A program made the translations under genes and the position numbers. Positions 1-6,343 of a DNA stretch of 7,693 bases are shown one piece after another. The notes beneath the pieces are model-generated. The model searched no databases, had not been told where the DNA came from, and saw only the letters and a list, made by a program, of their open reading frames with translations. The number at the start of each line of letters is the position of its first letter. The first letter of the stretch is position 1. Source of the DNA: an uncultured Clostridia bacterium (lineage in GTDB: Bacteria; Bacillota; Clostridia; Christensenellales; Borkfalkiaceae); assembly GCA_946540675.1 (NCBI GenBank), contig CAMNIW010000058.1:1-7693 (forward strand), given 5' to 3'.

Positions 1-1202
1 GCTCCTATTTCGAGAGATCTTACCGACTTCAACATACACTCCGCAAGCGTCGAACCTATGCCCATCACTTCGCCCGTCGCCTTCATCTGCGTGCCGAGAA
101 CGTTCGACGCCGACGTGAATTTGTCGAACGGGAATCTCGGGAATTTGGCGACTACGTAGTCAAGGCTCGGCTCGGTCGCCGCGGTGCCGCCCGCCACGGG
201 GATCTCTTCGAGAGACATACCGACGGCTATCTTTGCCGTAACTCTCGCTATCGGATATCCGCTCGCCTTGCTCGCGAGAGCCGACGAACGCGAAACTCTC
301 GGATTGACTTCTATAAGGAAGTATTCGCTGCTGTTCGGGTTAAGAGCGAACTGCACGTTGCATCCGCCTTCTATTTTGAGTTCCCTTATTATCTTTATCG
401 CGCTGTCGTTGAGCATTTTAAGGTCGTGTTCGCTCAAAGACATTATGGGCGCGACCACTATGGAGTCGCCCGTGTGCACGCCTACGGGATCGACGTTTTC
501 CATACCGCATATCGTTATCGCGTGGTCGTTGCCGTCGCGCATTACTTCGAACTCTATCTCTTTATATCCCTTTACGCTCTTTTCGACGAGCACCTGATGT
601 ACGGGCGAGAGAGAAAAGCCGTTAAGCCCTATCTCTTCGAGTTCCTTTTCGTCGTTGGCAAATCCGCCGCCCGTACCGCCGAGCGTGAAAGCCGGACGGA
701 GCACTACGGGATAGCCTATCCTTTTTGCCGCCGCTTTGGCTTCTTCTATACTATAGGTTATCTCGGACGGAATGACGGGTTCTCCTATCGACTCGCACAT
801 CTCCTTGAAGAGTTCCCTGTCTTCGGCTCGCTCTATGCTCGTACTGCTCGTGCCTAAAAGTTCGACGTCGCACTCTTTCAATACTCCTTTCTTTTCGAGT
901 TGCATTGCAAGGTTCAGTCCCGTCTGTCCGCCTATACCGGGGACTATCGCGTCGGGTCTTTCGTAGCGGAGTATCTTGGCTACGTACTCTAACGTGAGCG
1001 GCTCCATATACACCTTGTCCGCTATCGCCGTGTCCGTCATTATGGTCGCGGGGTTGGAGTTTACGAGTATCACTTCGTACCCTTCTTCTTTAAGGGCAAG
1101 GCACGCCTGCGTGCCCGCATAGTCGAATTCCGCCGCCTGTCCTATTACTATCGGACCCGATCCTATTATAAGTATCTTCTTCAAGTCTGTTCTTTTTGCC
1201 AT
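1..1202 (-). CDS. carB: Carbamoyl-phosphate synthase large subunit, N-terminal 400 residues (runs off window)
   Basis: The large (ammonia-using) subunit makes carbamoyl phosphate from bicarbonate, ammonia and two ATP for pyrimidine and arginine synthesis in the cytoplasm. Ammonia normally comes from glutamine through CarA. The frame is open from the ATG at 1202 to the window edge, giving 400 codons of a family usually near 1,060-1,080 residues, so about 60% is missing. It starts MAKRTDLKKILIIGSGPIVI, the family's usual opening. The pre-ATP-grasp part spans about 1-125. The first ATP-grasp domain follows, with R129, R169, the glycine loop GGTGGG at 175-180, E215, and E298/N300/R302 in IEVNPR. 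The TEPSLDYVVAKFPR block is near 343-356. The start is supported by AGGAG at 1210-1214, seven bases upstream and inside the end of pyrC. One base separates the pyrC stop from this ATG, which suggests translational coupling. carA does not lie between the two genes. Identification is very secure. Confidence 0.98.
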   Translation of the reverse strand, partial: MAKRTDLKKILIIGSGPIVIGQAAEFDYAGTQACLALKEEGYEVILVNSNPATIMTDTAIADKVYMEPLTLEYVAKILRYERPDAIVPGIGGQTGLNLAMQLEKKGVLKECDVELLGTSSTSIERAEDRELFKEMCESIGEPVIPSEITYSIEEAKAAAKRIGYPVVLRPAFTLGGTGGGFANDEKELEEIGLNGFSLSPVHQVLVEKSVKGYKEIEFEVMRDGNDHAITICGMENVDPVGVHTGDSIVVAPIMSLSEHDLKMLNDSAIKIIRELKIEGGCNVQFALNPNSSEYFLIEVNPRVSRSSALASKASGYPIARVTAKIAVGMSLEEIPVAGGTAATEPSLDYVVAKFPRFPFDKFTSASNVLGTQMKATGEVMGIGSTLAECMLKSVRSLEIG

Positions 1203-1203
1203 T

Positions 1204-2421
1204 TCAGTTCTCCTGTTGCCGATTTATATATGCGGTCTTGCCGTTATATACAGTCAATTTATTTTTGCCGTACACTTCGTATCCCGAAAAGGGCGTCGCC
1301 CTGCCTTTGGACAAAAAATCTTCGGGGTCTATCCTGTACCGCTCGCCGAGCGCCCATACCGTATAGCCGTTGAAGGGAAGTCCGAAACGCTTTCTCGGAT
1401 TTACCGCCATAAGGTCTACGAGTTTTCCGAGCGTTATGACCCCTTCTTTCACGAGATAGGTATAAAGAAGGGGAAAAGCCGTCTCTATCCCTACTATTCC
1501 GAACGCGCTCCCTTTAAGCCCCTTGCTCTTTTCTTCGGCGGAGTGCGGCGCGTGGTCGGTCGCTATCATATCTATCGTTCCGTCCTTTATCCCTTCTATA
1601 AGGGCAAGTCTGTCGGCTTTGCCGCGAAGCGGGGGATTCATTTTGTACCGACCTTCTTCTTTAAGGTCGTTTTCGTCGAGCAAAAGATAGTGGGGAGCGG
1701 TCTCGCAAGTGACGTTTACGCCGCGCTTTTTGGCTTCCCGTATTATCTCCACGCTCTCCTTTGCCGAAACGTGGCAGACGTGGTACGCCGCGCCCGTCCT
1801 TTCGGCTATCTTTACGTCGCGGGCGATCTGTCCGTATTCGCTCTCCGAGCATATCCCCCTGTGTCCGTGCTTTGCGGCGTATTCGCCGTCGTGGATATAT
1901 CCGCCTTTTAGCAGATCGTTTATCTCGCAGTGACATACCGCGACTTTTCCGAGCGATTTCGCCTTTACGAACGCCCGTTCCATAAGTTCTTCCGACTGAA
2001 CGCCCCTGCCGTCGTCCGAAAAGGCGACCGCCGACTTTGCCATACCGTCCATATCGGACAGTTCTTCTCCCTTTTGCCCGACGGTTATCGCGCCGTAAGG
2101 AAGCACCGATATGACCGCGTCCCTTTCTATTACGTCCGTTTCCGCTTTGAGATTTTCAGCGCAGTCGGGTACGGGGTTTAAGTTGGGCATGGCGCATACC
2201 GTCGTATATCCGCCCCTTGCCGCGGCGAGCGAACCGCTCTTTATCGTCTCTTTATAAGAAGCCCCCGGCTCTCTGAAATGCACGTGCACGTCGCAAAACC
2301 CCGGGAACACCGTAAACTCTTCCGAATCGAACTCTTCGGGCAAAGAAAAAGGCGCCCCGAGCCGTCCGAAGTCTTCGGCGGCGATGGCGCCCGTTATGAT
2401 TCTGGCTTTTACGTTTTTCAT
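1204..2421 (-). CDS. pyrC: Dihydroorotase, class I
   Basis: This enzyme closes carbamoyl-aspartate to dihydroorotate, the third step of de novo pyrimidine synthesis, using zinc in an amidohydrolase barrel. At 405 residues it is slightly shorter than typical class I enzymes (about 420-430). Visible metal ligands are H46 and H48 in DVHVHFREPG, D137 in FSDDGRGV, H164 in CHCE, H217 in CHVSA and D289 in TDHAPHS. R50 and N80 (AMPN) fit the substrate-binding positions, and NPPLR at 262-266 is another class I signature. The N-terminal strand region before residue 38 is compact, and its 'xxxGxI' opening is less canonical than most. The ATG at 2421 has a strong AGGAG six bases upstream (2428-2432). The gene has its own promoter and a leader of about 160 nt, and is followed one base later by carB. 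Coregulation with pyrimidine supply is inferred. The alternatives hydantoinase and allantoinase are unlikely given the DHOase motifs and the carB neighbour. Confidence 0.97.
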   Translation of the reverse strand: MKNVKARIITGAIAAEDFGRLGAPFSLPEEFDSEEFTVFPGFCDVHVHFREPGASYKETIKSGSLAAARGGYTTVCAMPNLNPVPDCAENLKAETDVIERDAVISVLPYGAITVGQKGEELSDMDGMAKSAVAFSDDGRGVQSEELMERAFVKAKSLGKVAVCHCEINDLLKGGYIHDGEYAAKHGHRGICSESEYGQIARDVKIAERTGAAYHVCHVSAKESVEIIREAKKRGVNVTCETAPHYLLLDENDLKEEGRYKMNPPLRGKADRLALIEGIKDGTIDMIATDHAPHSAEEKSKGLKGSAFGIVGIETAFPLLYTYLVKEGVITLGKLVDLMAVNPRKRFGLPFNGYTVWALGERYRIDPEDFLSKGRATPFSGYEVYGKNKLTVYNGKTAYINRQQEN

Positions 2422-2440
2422 AGTCCGCTCCTATAAAATA

Positions 2441-2556
2441 CGCCTTACCGGCGAGTCCGATTGGTTTACACTCGACTTGGCAAGGCGCAAAAATTACATA
2501 ACAGAGCATACGCCGAACGCGCGGAAAAATCTTTTCCCCGTCCGGACAACCTTGCC
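2441..2556 (-). promoter_or_regulatory. Possible attenuator in the pyrC leader (two alternative pairings)
   Basis: Three leader segments can pair in two exclusive ways. Segment A (GGCAAGG, 2556-2550) is complementary to part of segment B (CGCCTTGCC, 2487-2479). Segment B is also complementary over nine pairs, one of them G-U, to segment C (GGTAAGGCG, 2449-2441). The B:C hairpin encloses a second stem (CGAGT with ACTCG) and is followed directly by TATTTTATA and then the pyrC ribosome binding site. It could therefore end transcription or hide the start. A:B would free the gene. A small hairpin (GGAAAA/TTTTCC, 2537-2523) sits in the A-B loop. This is the layout expected of an attenuator, but I do not recognise a PyrR-binding loop or a known riboswitch. 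The T-rich tail is weak for a terminator. Confidence 0.4.
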
Positions 2557-2588
2557 GATATCCCGTACCGACTTAAAAGTCTGTAATC

Positions 2589-2617
2589 ATTTTATCACAA
2601 GCCCGCCGACGTGTCAA
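2589..2617 (-). promoter_or_regulatory. Sigma-70 promoter for pyrC-carB
   Basis: The -35 box TTGACA (2617-2612) is a perfect match. A 17-base spacer ends in TGA, giving an extended -10 TG, and the -10 box is TAAAAT (2594-2589, five of six). The likely start is near A2582, leaving a leader of about 160 nt before the pyrC ATG. It lies about 30 bases downstream of the terminator of the preceding operon, which makes pyrC-carB a separate transcription unit. Such a strong core promoter would need control from the leader or a repressor to be adjustable. Confidence 0.85.
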
Positions 2618-2646
2618 GCGGAAACGGGAAGTATAAATAATTTCAC

Positions 2647-2675
2647 AAAAAACGGGACGGCGAAAAGCCGTCCCG
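2647..2675 (-). terminator. Intrinsic terminator after the prfB-tsaD-nrdR-lipoprotein operon
   Basis: On the minus strand there is a perfect nine-pair GC-rich stem, CGGGACGGC (2675-2667) with GCCGTCCCG (2661-2653). The loop is TTTTC, and six T residues follow at once (2652-2647). It begins about eight bases after the stop codon of the lipoprotein gene. This is a textbook Rho-independent terminator and marks the end of the operon. Confidence 0.95.
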
Positions 2676-2682
2676 CAAAGCG

Positions 2683-3336
2683 TCATTGAAATTTAGAAAA
2701 ATCCGTCTTTTCTACTTTGTCCTGCTCGTCTACGAGAAGGGACGGAAGTCCTTCGGAAGAGTTGTCGACGTTTTTGAGTTCGGAAGCGGTCATCACGTTG
2801 GTGCCGCGCGTCTCGCCCGAAGTCGTCTTATACCACACGTCGACCTTTTGTATCTCGGCTTTAAGGACTTTGTCCTTGCCTTCTTTATCCACCCCGATAA
2901 ACGCGACTTCGTTCACCGTTATGCCGCCCGTCGACTTGAACATAAAGTACGAATACTCGCCTTTTATATCTTCGGTATTTACTTTGAACCAGCCGTCGTT
3001 CGCCTTTTTACCTATTTCCGCGGCGGTCACCGTGCGCGTTATCTCGGAATAGGTCGAAGACTGAACGAGATCGCCCGAAAACCTTACGAAAGTTATATCC
3101 GTAGAACTTATACCGTTATCGACGGAATCTATCTTTATCCATATATCGCGGACGGGAACGTTGTTTCTCGACACGTAAAACCCCGTCTTTTGTATTACGG
3201 CTTCTTCTCCCCGTACGTACGCGCCTATGTGCCACGACGAAGCGTTCCTTTGCGCCTTGTTGCCGCAAGCCGCCGCCGAAAACGCGCATACGAGCGCAAG
3301 CGCAAATACCGTTATCGCTCTTAAAACCCTTTTCAT
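2683..3336 (-). CDS. Secreted lipoprotein of unknown function
   Basis: I do not recognise a family for this 217-residue protein. It opens with basic residues (MKRVLR), a hydrophobic stretch (about 7-19) and the sequence SAAAC with Cys24 followed by GN. This reads as a lipoprotein signal peptide, so the mature protein should be lipid-anchored on the outer face of the membrane. The lipobox is atypical in having Ala rather than Leu at -3. Residues about 33-175 show alternating hydrophobic and polar strands (WHIGAYVRG, DIWIKID, ITFVRFSGD, YSYFMFKS, NEVAFIGVD), suggesting a beta-sandwich such as a carbohydrate- or ligand-binding fold. That is inference. The C-terminal 50 residues are polar. Its ATG overlaps the nrdR stop (ATGA), with AGGAG ten bases upstream, so it is the last gene of the operon before a strong terminator. 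The link to nrdR may be positional only. Confidence 0.85.
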   Translation of the reverse strand: MKRVLRAITVFALALVCAFSAAACGNKAQRNASSWHIGAYVRGEEAVIQKTGFYVSRNNVPVRDIWIKIDSVDNGISSTDITFVRFSGDLVQSSTYSEITRTVTAAEIGKKANDGWFKVNTEDIKGEYSYFMFKSTGGITVNEVAFIGVDKEGKDKVLKAEIQKVDVWYKTTSGETRGTNVMTASELKNVDNSSEGLPSLLVDEQDKVEKTDFSKFQ

Positions 3337-3797
3337 TTCTCTTCGTCTCCTTTTTGCATTTTCTTGAGTTCTTTCATAAAAGTGGAAATATCCTTGAACT
3401 GGCGGTAAACGGACGCGAATCTCACGTACGCGACTTCGTCGAGTTCTTTAAGCCCTTCCATTACCATCTCGCCTATCTTCTTGGTGGAAACTTCCTGTTC
3501 GAGAGAGTTGTATACCGATTTTTGTATATCTTCGACGAGTTTGTCTATCTTCCATATAGGCACGGGTCTCTTTTCGCAAGCCTTGATGATGCCGCTCTTT
3601 AACTTGTTGGCGTCGAAGGGCTGGCGGTTGCCGTTTGCCTTGATGACGAGTATCGGCGTAGTCTCTATCGTCTCGTACGTCGTAAACCTTTTGCCGCAAG
3701 CCATACACTCGCGCCTGCGGCGTATGCTCGTCCCGTCTTCGGACTGTCTCGAATCTATAACCTTGCTCTCCAAACTTCCGCAATACATACACTTCAT
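3333..3797 (-). CDS. nrdR: Transcriptional repressor NrdR
   Basis: NrdR is a zinc and ATP/dATP-binding repressor of ribonucleotide reductase genes, so it adjusts dNTP supply. The 154-residue length is typical. The N-terminal zinc ribbon has C3/C6 (CMYC) and C31/C34 (CMAC) around the conserved VIDSRQSEDGTSIRRRREC block. It leads into GKRFTTYE and then an ATP-cone domain from about residue 49 (ILVIKANGNRQPFD) to about 140 (YVRFASVYRQFKD). The ATG at 3797 has GGAG seven bases upstream. It sits 22 nt downstream of tsaD and overlaps the lipoprotein gene by four bases, so it is probably cotranscribed with prfB and tsaD. No ribonucleotide reductase gene and no clear paired NrdR box is visible in the window. 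Identification is very secure. Confidence 0.98.
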   Translation of the reverse strand: MKCMYCGSLESKVIDSRQSEDGTSIRRRRECMACGKRFTTYETIETTPILVIKANGNRQPFDANKLKSGIIKACEKRPVPIWKIDKLVEDIQKSVYNSLEQEVSTKKIGEMVMEGLKELDEVAYVRFASVYRQFKDISTFMKELKKMQKGDEEK

Positions 3798-3819
3798 AGC
3801 GATTCTCCGTTTAATTTAT

Positions 3820-4863
3820 TCAGCCGAGATCGACTCTCGCCTTGGCGTTTAAGTCGAGCGCGGCAAAATTGCCTTTGAGATACTGTATATATCCTTCCGC
3901 GCCTATCATGGCCGCGTTGTCCGTACATAGTTTTTTTGGCGGCAAAACGAGTTTTATACCCCGTTTTTCGCAAATTTCGGTCAGGTTTTCTCTCAGATAA
4001 CCGTTCGCGGCGACTCCGCCGCCCACGGTGAGTGTTTTAAGCGAATGCTCTTCGCATGCCTGTACCGCCTTTTTTACGAGAATATCCGTCGCCGCGCTCT
4101 GAAAAGACGCCGCGACGTCGGCTTTACTGTATTCTTCTCCCTTTTGCTCTTTGCCGTGAACGTAATTTATCACCGCCGTTTTAAGTCCGCTGTAAGAGAA
4201 ATTGTAGCCGCCTTCGCCTTTGAGCATTTTGGGGAAAGTTACGTTTATCTCCCCTTCGCGCGCGAGTTTTTCCACGTTCGGCCCGCCCGGATACGGCAAA
4301 GACAGCACTCTCGCCACCTTGTCGAAGGCTTCCCCGACCGCGTCGTCGAGCGTTCCGCCGAGCACTTCGTATTTCCCGTAGTCGTTGACGACCATTATAG
4401 CGGTGTGTCCGCCGCTCGCAAGCAGACTTACGAACGGGGGGCGTAAATCCCTGTCGACGAGATACGCCGCCGCGAGATGTCCCCTTATGTGACTGACGGG
4501 TATAAGCGGCTTTTTAAGCGCGTAAGCGAGAGTTTTGGCATACGATACCCCGACGAGAAGAGCGCCTAAAAGCCCCGCTCCGTAAGTTACCGCTATCGCG
4601 TCTAAATCGGAAAGGTTTATCCCCGCGCTTTCGACGGCTTTTTCCGCCGTCAAAGATATAGCCGCCGTGTGTGCGCGCGACGCTATCTCAGGGACCACTC
4701 CGCCGAATCTGACGTGCTCGGTAGCCGAACTCATTATCTCGGAAGAAAGTATTTCCCGTCCGCCGCGTACGACCGCCGCCGCCGTCTCGTCGCACGAACT
4801 TTCTATCGCGAGTATCACGGCGTCCTTTTTTATGGCGAAATCCTTTATAAGATCGTTGTACAT
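3820..4863 (-). CDS. tsaD: tRNA N6-threonylcarbamoyladenosine transferase TsaD
   Basis: TsaD transfers the threonylcarbamoyl group from threonylcarbamoyl-AMP to A37 of tRNAs reading ANN codons, working with TsaB and TsaE. The 347-residue length is normal for the family. Signatures are ILAIESSCDET (17-27), GGVVPEIASRAH (54-65), the metal-binding H125 and H129 in SHIRGH, SGGHT (150-154), FSYSGLKTA, VGGGVAAN and D315 in CTDNAAMIG. About 16 residues precede the conserved core, slightly more than usual. The ATG at 4863 shares one base with the prfB stop (TGATG). Only a weak purine run (AAGAG) precedes it, so coupling to prfB translation is likely. A GTG at Val16 with AGGA four bases upstream is a possible but less convincing start. 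tsaB and tsaE are not in this window. The heavy ANN (ATA, AAA) codon use here fits a need for t6A, as inference. Confidence 0.98.
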   Translation of the reverse strand: MYNDLIKDFAIKKDAVILAIESSCDETAAAVVRGGREILSSEIMSSATEHVRFGGVVPEIASRAHTAAISLTAEKAVESAGINLSDLDAIAVTYGAGLLGALLVGVSYAKTLAYALKKPLIPVSHIRGHLAAAYLVDRDLRPPFVSLLASGGHTAIMVVNDYGKYEVLGGTLDDAVGEAFDKVARVLSLPYPGGPNVEKLAREGEINVTFPKMLKGEGGYNFSYSGLKTAVINYVHGKEQKGEEYSKADVAASFQSAATDILVKKAVQACEEHSLKTLTVGGGVAANGYLRENLTEICEKRGIKLVLPPKKLCTDNAAMIGAEGYIQYLKGNFAALDLNAKARVDLG

Positions 4864-5961
4864 CAGCTCTTTTTAAGGTAGTCTATTATAAATTGGTCTA
4901 TATTCCCGTCCATTACCGACTGGACGTTGCCCGTCTCCGATCCCGTCCTGTGGTCCTTGACCATCGTGTACGGGCAAAAGACGTAACTCCTTATCTGACT
5001 GCCCCACTCTATTTTCTTTATCTCGCCCTTTATCTCGCTGGCTTCGGCAAGCCGCTCTTCTTCGCGCTTTTCGAGCAGTTTGCTCCTAAGCATACGCATT
5101 GCCTGTTCCTTGTTCTGAACCTGACTGCGCTCGTTCTGACAAGCGACTATTATGCCCGTCGGGATATGGGTTATCCTTATGGCGGATTCGGTCTTGTTGA
5201 CGTGCTGTCCGCCCGCTCCGCTCGAACGGTAAGTGTCTATTTTAAGGTCTTCGGGGCGTATCTCTATGTCGCCGTCTTCCTGTATGTCGGGCATTACGTC
5301 GACCGAAGAAAAGGACGTCTGCCGCCGCGCGTTGGCGTCGAACGGCGATATTCTCACCAGCCTGTGTATGCCCTTTTCGGCTTTTAAGTACCCGTAAGCG
5401 TTTTCGCCTTCCACCTTGAAGCAAACCGATTTCAGCCCCGCGCCGTCGCCCTCCAAACGGTCGTACTCGGTTATCTTATAGTTGTGCTTCTCGGCATAGC
5501 AAATGTACATACGGTACAGCATTTCCGTCCAGTCGCACGCCTCCGTGCCGCCCGCGCCGGCGTGAAGGGTGAGTATGGCGTCGCAAGAATCGTACTTTCC
5601 GCGAAGAAGGGTGCGAAGACGTATGTCTTCTATGTCCGCTTCGGCAAGACTGAGTTCTTTGTCGACTTCTTCGAGAACGCTCTCGTCGCCTTCTTCTTCG
5701 GCAAGTTGTATCATAACTTCGGCGTCCGAAACGGCTTTTTGCGCCTTGTCGAATACGTCGAGTTTATTCCTTATCCCCTGCGCCTCACGGCTTATGTGTT
5801 TGGACTTCTCTATATCCGACCACACTTCGGGTTTTTCGAGCTCGGCTTCGAGTTCTTTGAGTTTTACGCGAAGATTAGCGACGTCAAAGAGAGTATCCTG
5901 CCTCTTCCAGAGTCTTATAAAGTCCCCTTACTTTTTCTTCGTATACGTCGTATCTGACCAT
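4863..5961 (-). CDS. prfB: Peptide chain release factor 2, with +1 programmed frameshift
   Basis: RF2 recognises UGA and UAA stop codons and triggers peptide release on the ribosome. Read simply, the ATG at 5961 gives 25 codons ending YSL and then TGA at 5886-5884. Slipping one base forward at CTT TGA C continues as DVANLRVKLKELEAELEKPE and on to the TGA at 4865-4863. The joined product (5961-5887 plus 5885-4863) is 365 residues, the length of the E. coli protein. SPF, the stop-codon-reading tripeptide, falls at 205-207, and GGQ, the hydrolysis motif, at 250-252, the same numbers as E. coli. A reading that begins at the GTG at 5825 would lose the first 45 residues and is wrong. The ATG has GGAG eight bases upstream. 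It heads the operon with tsaD, nrdR and a lipoprotein gene. Control is by RF2 level: low RF2 lets the ribosome shift. Confidence 0.97.
5883..5899 (-). promoter_or_regulatory. prfB: RF2 programmed +1 frameshift site
   Basis: The slippery sequence CTTTGAC (5889-5883) places an in-frame UGA at codon 26, the same position as in E. coli prfB. A Shine-Dalgarno-like AGGA (5899-5896) lies upstream but ends six bases before CTT, whereas the E. coli stimulator ends three bases before it. Family knowledge says that slow reading of UGA, when RF2 is scarce, lets the P-site tRNA-Leu slip forward onto UUU. Frameshifting here is inferred from sequence continuity. Confidence 0.95.
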
Positions 5962-5978
5962 AATTATTTCTCCTTTTC

Positions 5979-6028
5979 CGTTCCGCTTATGTTTAAGGCT
6001 TCTTCCTTTTATTTATTCTTGCGGAACG
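5979..6028 (-). promoter_or_regulatory. Hairpin in the prfB leader just before the ribosome binding site
   Basis: CGTTCCGC (6028-6021) and GCGGAACG (5986-5979) form a perfect eight-pair stem around a 34-nt A-rich loop. The loop contains a decoy-like AGGAAG. The stem ends about five bases before the GGAG of prfB. It could affect translation initiation or mRNA stability. No T tract follows on the minus strand, so it is not a terminator. Confidence 0.4.
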
Positions 6029-6031
6029 CTG

Positions 6032-6058
6032 ATTATTTTTTTATATTGTTTGTGTCGA
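6032..6058 (-). promoter_or_regulatory. Weak candidate promoter for the prfB operon
   Basis: On the minus strand TCGACA (6058-6053, five of six to -35) is followed after only 15 bases by AATAAT (6037-6032, five of six to -10). It lies in the most AT-rich patch between secA and prfB. The spacer is short, so this is only a candidate. The operon might instead depend on read-through from secA or on a promoter in the repeats. Confidence 0.25.
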
Positions 6059-6089
6059 GAGAGCGTTTTCACTCTCCGAAAATCCTTTT

Positions 6090-6114
6090 CCGTCGCCCGT
6101 TTTGCGGTCGACGG
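6090..6114. other. Strong hairpin upstream of prfB
   Basis: CCGTCG (6090-6095) and CGACGG (6109-6114) enclose a second CCG/CGG pairing with one mismatch between them and a five-base loop. No T run follows on either strand, so it is not a good intrinsic terminator. It could be an RNA-processing or stability element, or the edge of the adjoining repeat cluster. Confidence 0.4.
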
Positions 6115-6126
6115 TTCGGTGTTATC

Positions 6127-6293
6127 AGGCAAGGCGCGCAAAGTCTGAGCCGATAGTTCGTGGTAGATTCCCACGCTCGCTATGCTCGCTCGGAATGACA
6201 AAGACCGTTTTCGAGCGGTATTCTTACCGCTTAGAAACGAGTTCTTCAAGGCTCGGCGGTTTGAGCGGTTGAGATAGACCTTATCGGTCATCG
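6127..6293 (+). repeat. 167-bp intergenic repeat, copy 1
   Basis: This is a direct copy of 6344-6510: 163 of 167 bases agree and there are no gaps. It contains, in order, an AGGCAAGGCGCGCAAAG opening; a block with ATTCC (6167-6171) and GGAAT (6192-6196) flanking two GCTCGCT units; a perfect seven-pair hairpin AGCGGTA-TTCT-TACCGCT (6214-6231); the string CTTAGAAACGAGTT; and a closing hairpin around GACC/GGTC (6277-6289). It carries no convincing reading frame and lies between secA and prfB. The central block resembles dispersed intergenic repeats of the 'GTCATTCCGAGCG...GGGAATCT' kind that I recall from several bacterial genomes. A REP- or MITE-like identity is inferred. The strand is arbitrary. 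Confidence 0.9.
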
Positions 6294-6319
6294 GGTTAAC
6301 GAAAACTCTTTACAAGCAC

Positions 6320-6343
6320 ATTCTTAGCGCTTAGAAACGAGTT
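6320..6343 (+). repeat. Partial repeat module between the two 167-bp copies
   Basis: The 24 bases ATTCTTAGCGCTTAGAAACGAGTT, counted here, match 6220-6243 in copy 1 and 6437-6460 in copy 2 at 23 of 24 positions. The rest of the 50-bp spacer (6294-6343) is unlike the copies. This shows that the cluster is built from smaller modules and is not a simple duplication. Confidence 0.8.

Noticed and set aside
2252..2509. Upstream reading frame starting at 2509 (and an ATG-TAA start-stop at about 2500) as a pyrC leader peptide
   Set aside because: No Shine-Dalgarno sequence precedes either start, and the longer frame overlaps pyrC out of frame with no sensible protein sequence.
2422..2588. PyrR-binding anti-antiterminator of the Bacillus type
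   Set aside because: I could not find the conserved UCCAGAGAGGCU-like loop. The alternative pairings are reported without naming a regulator.
4863..5825. prfB as a truncated 320-residue gene or pseudogene starting at GTG
   Set aside because: The missing 45 residues are present upstream and joined by the classical +1 frameshift; motif numbering then matches full-length RF2.
6038..6058. NrdR box near the prfB promoter region (ACACAAACAATATAA on the minus strand)
   Set aside because: It resembles half of the box only; the palindromic partner and the paired second box are missing, and no nrd gene follows.
6013..6291. Minus-strand frame of 92 codons across repeat copy 1
   Set aside because: Most of it lies in a noncoding repeat with hairpins; the composition is arginine/serine-rich and low in conserved features, and no ribosome binding site precedes it.
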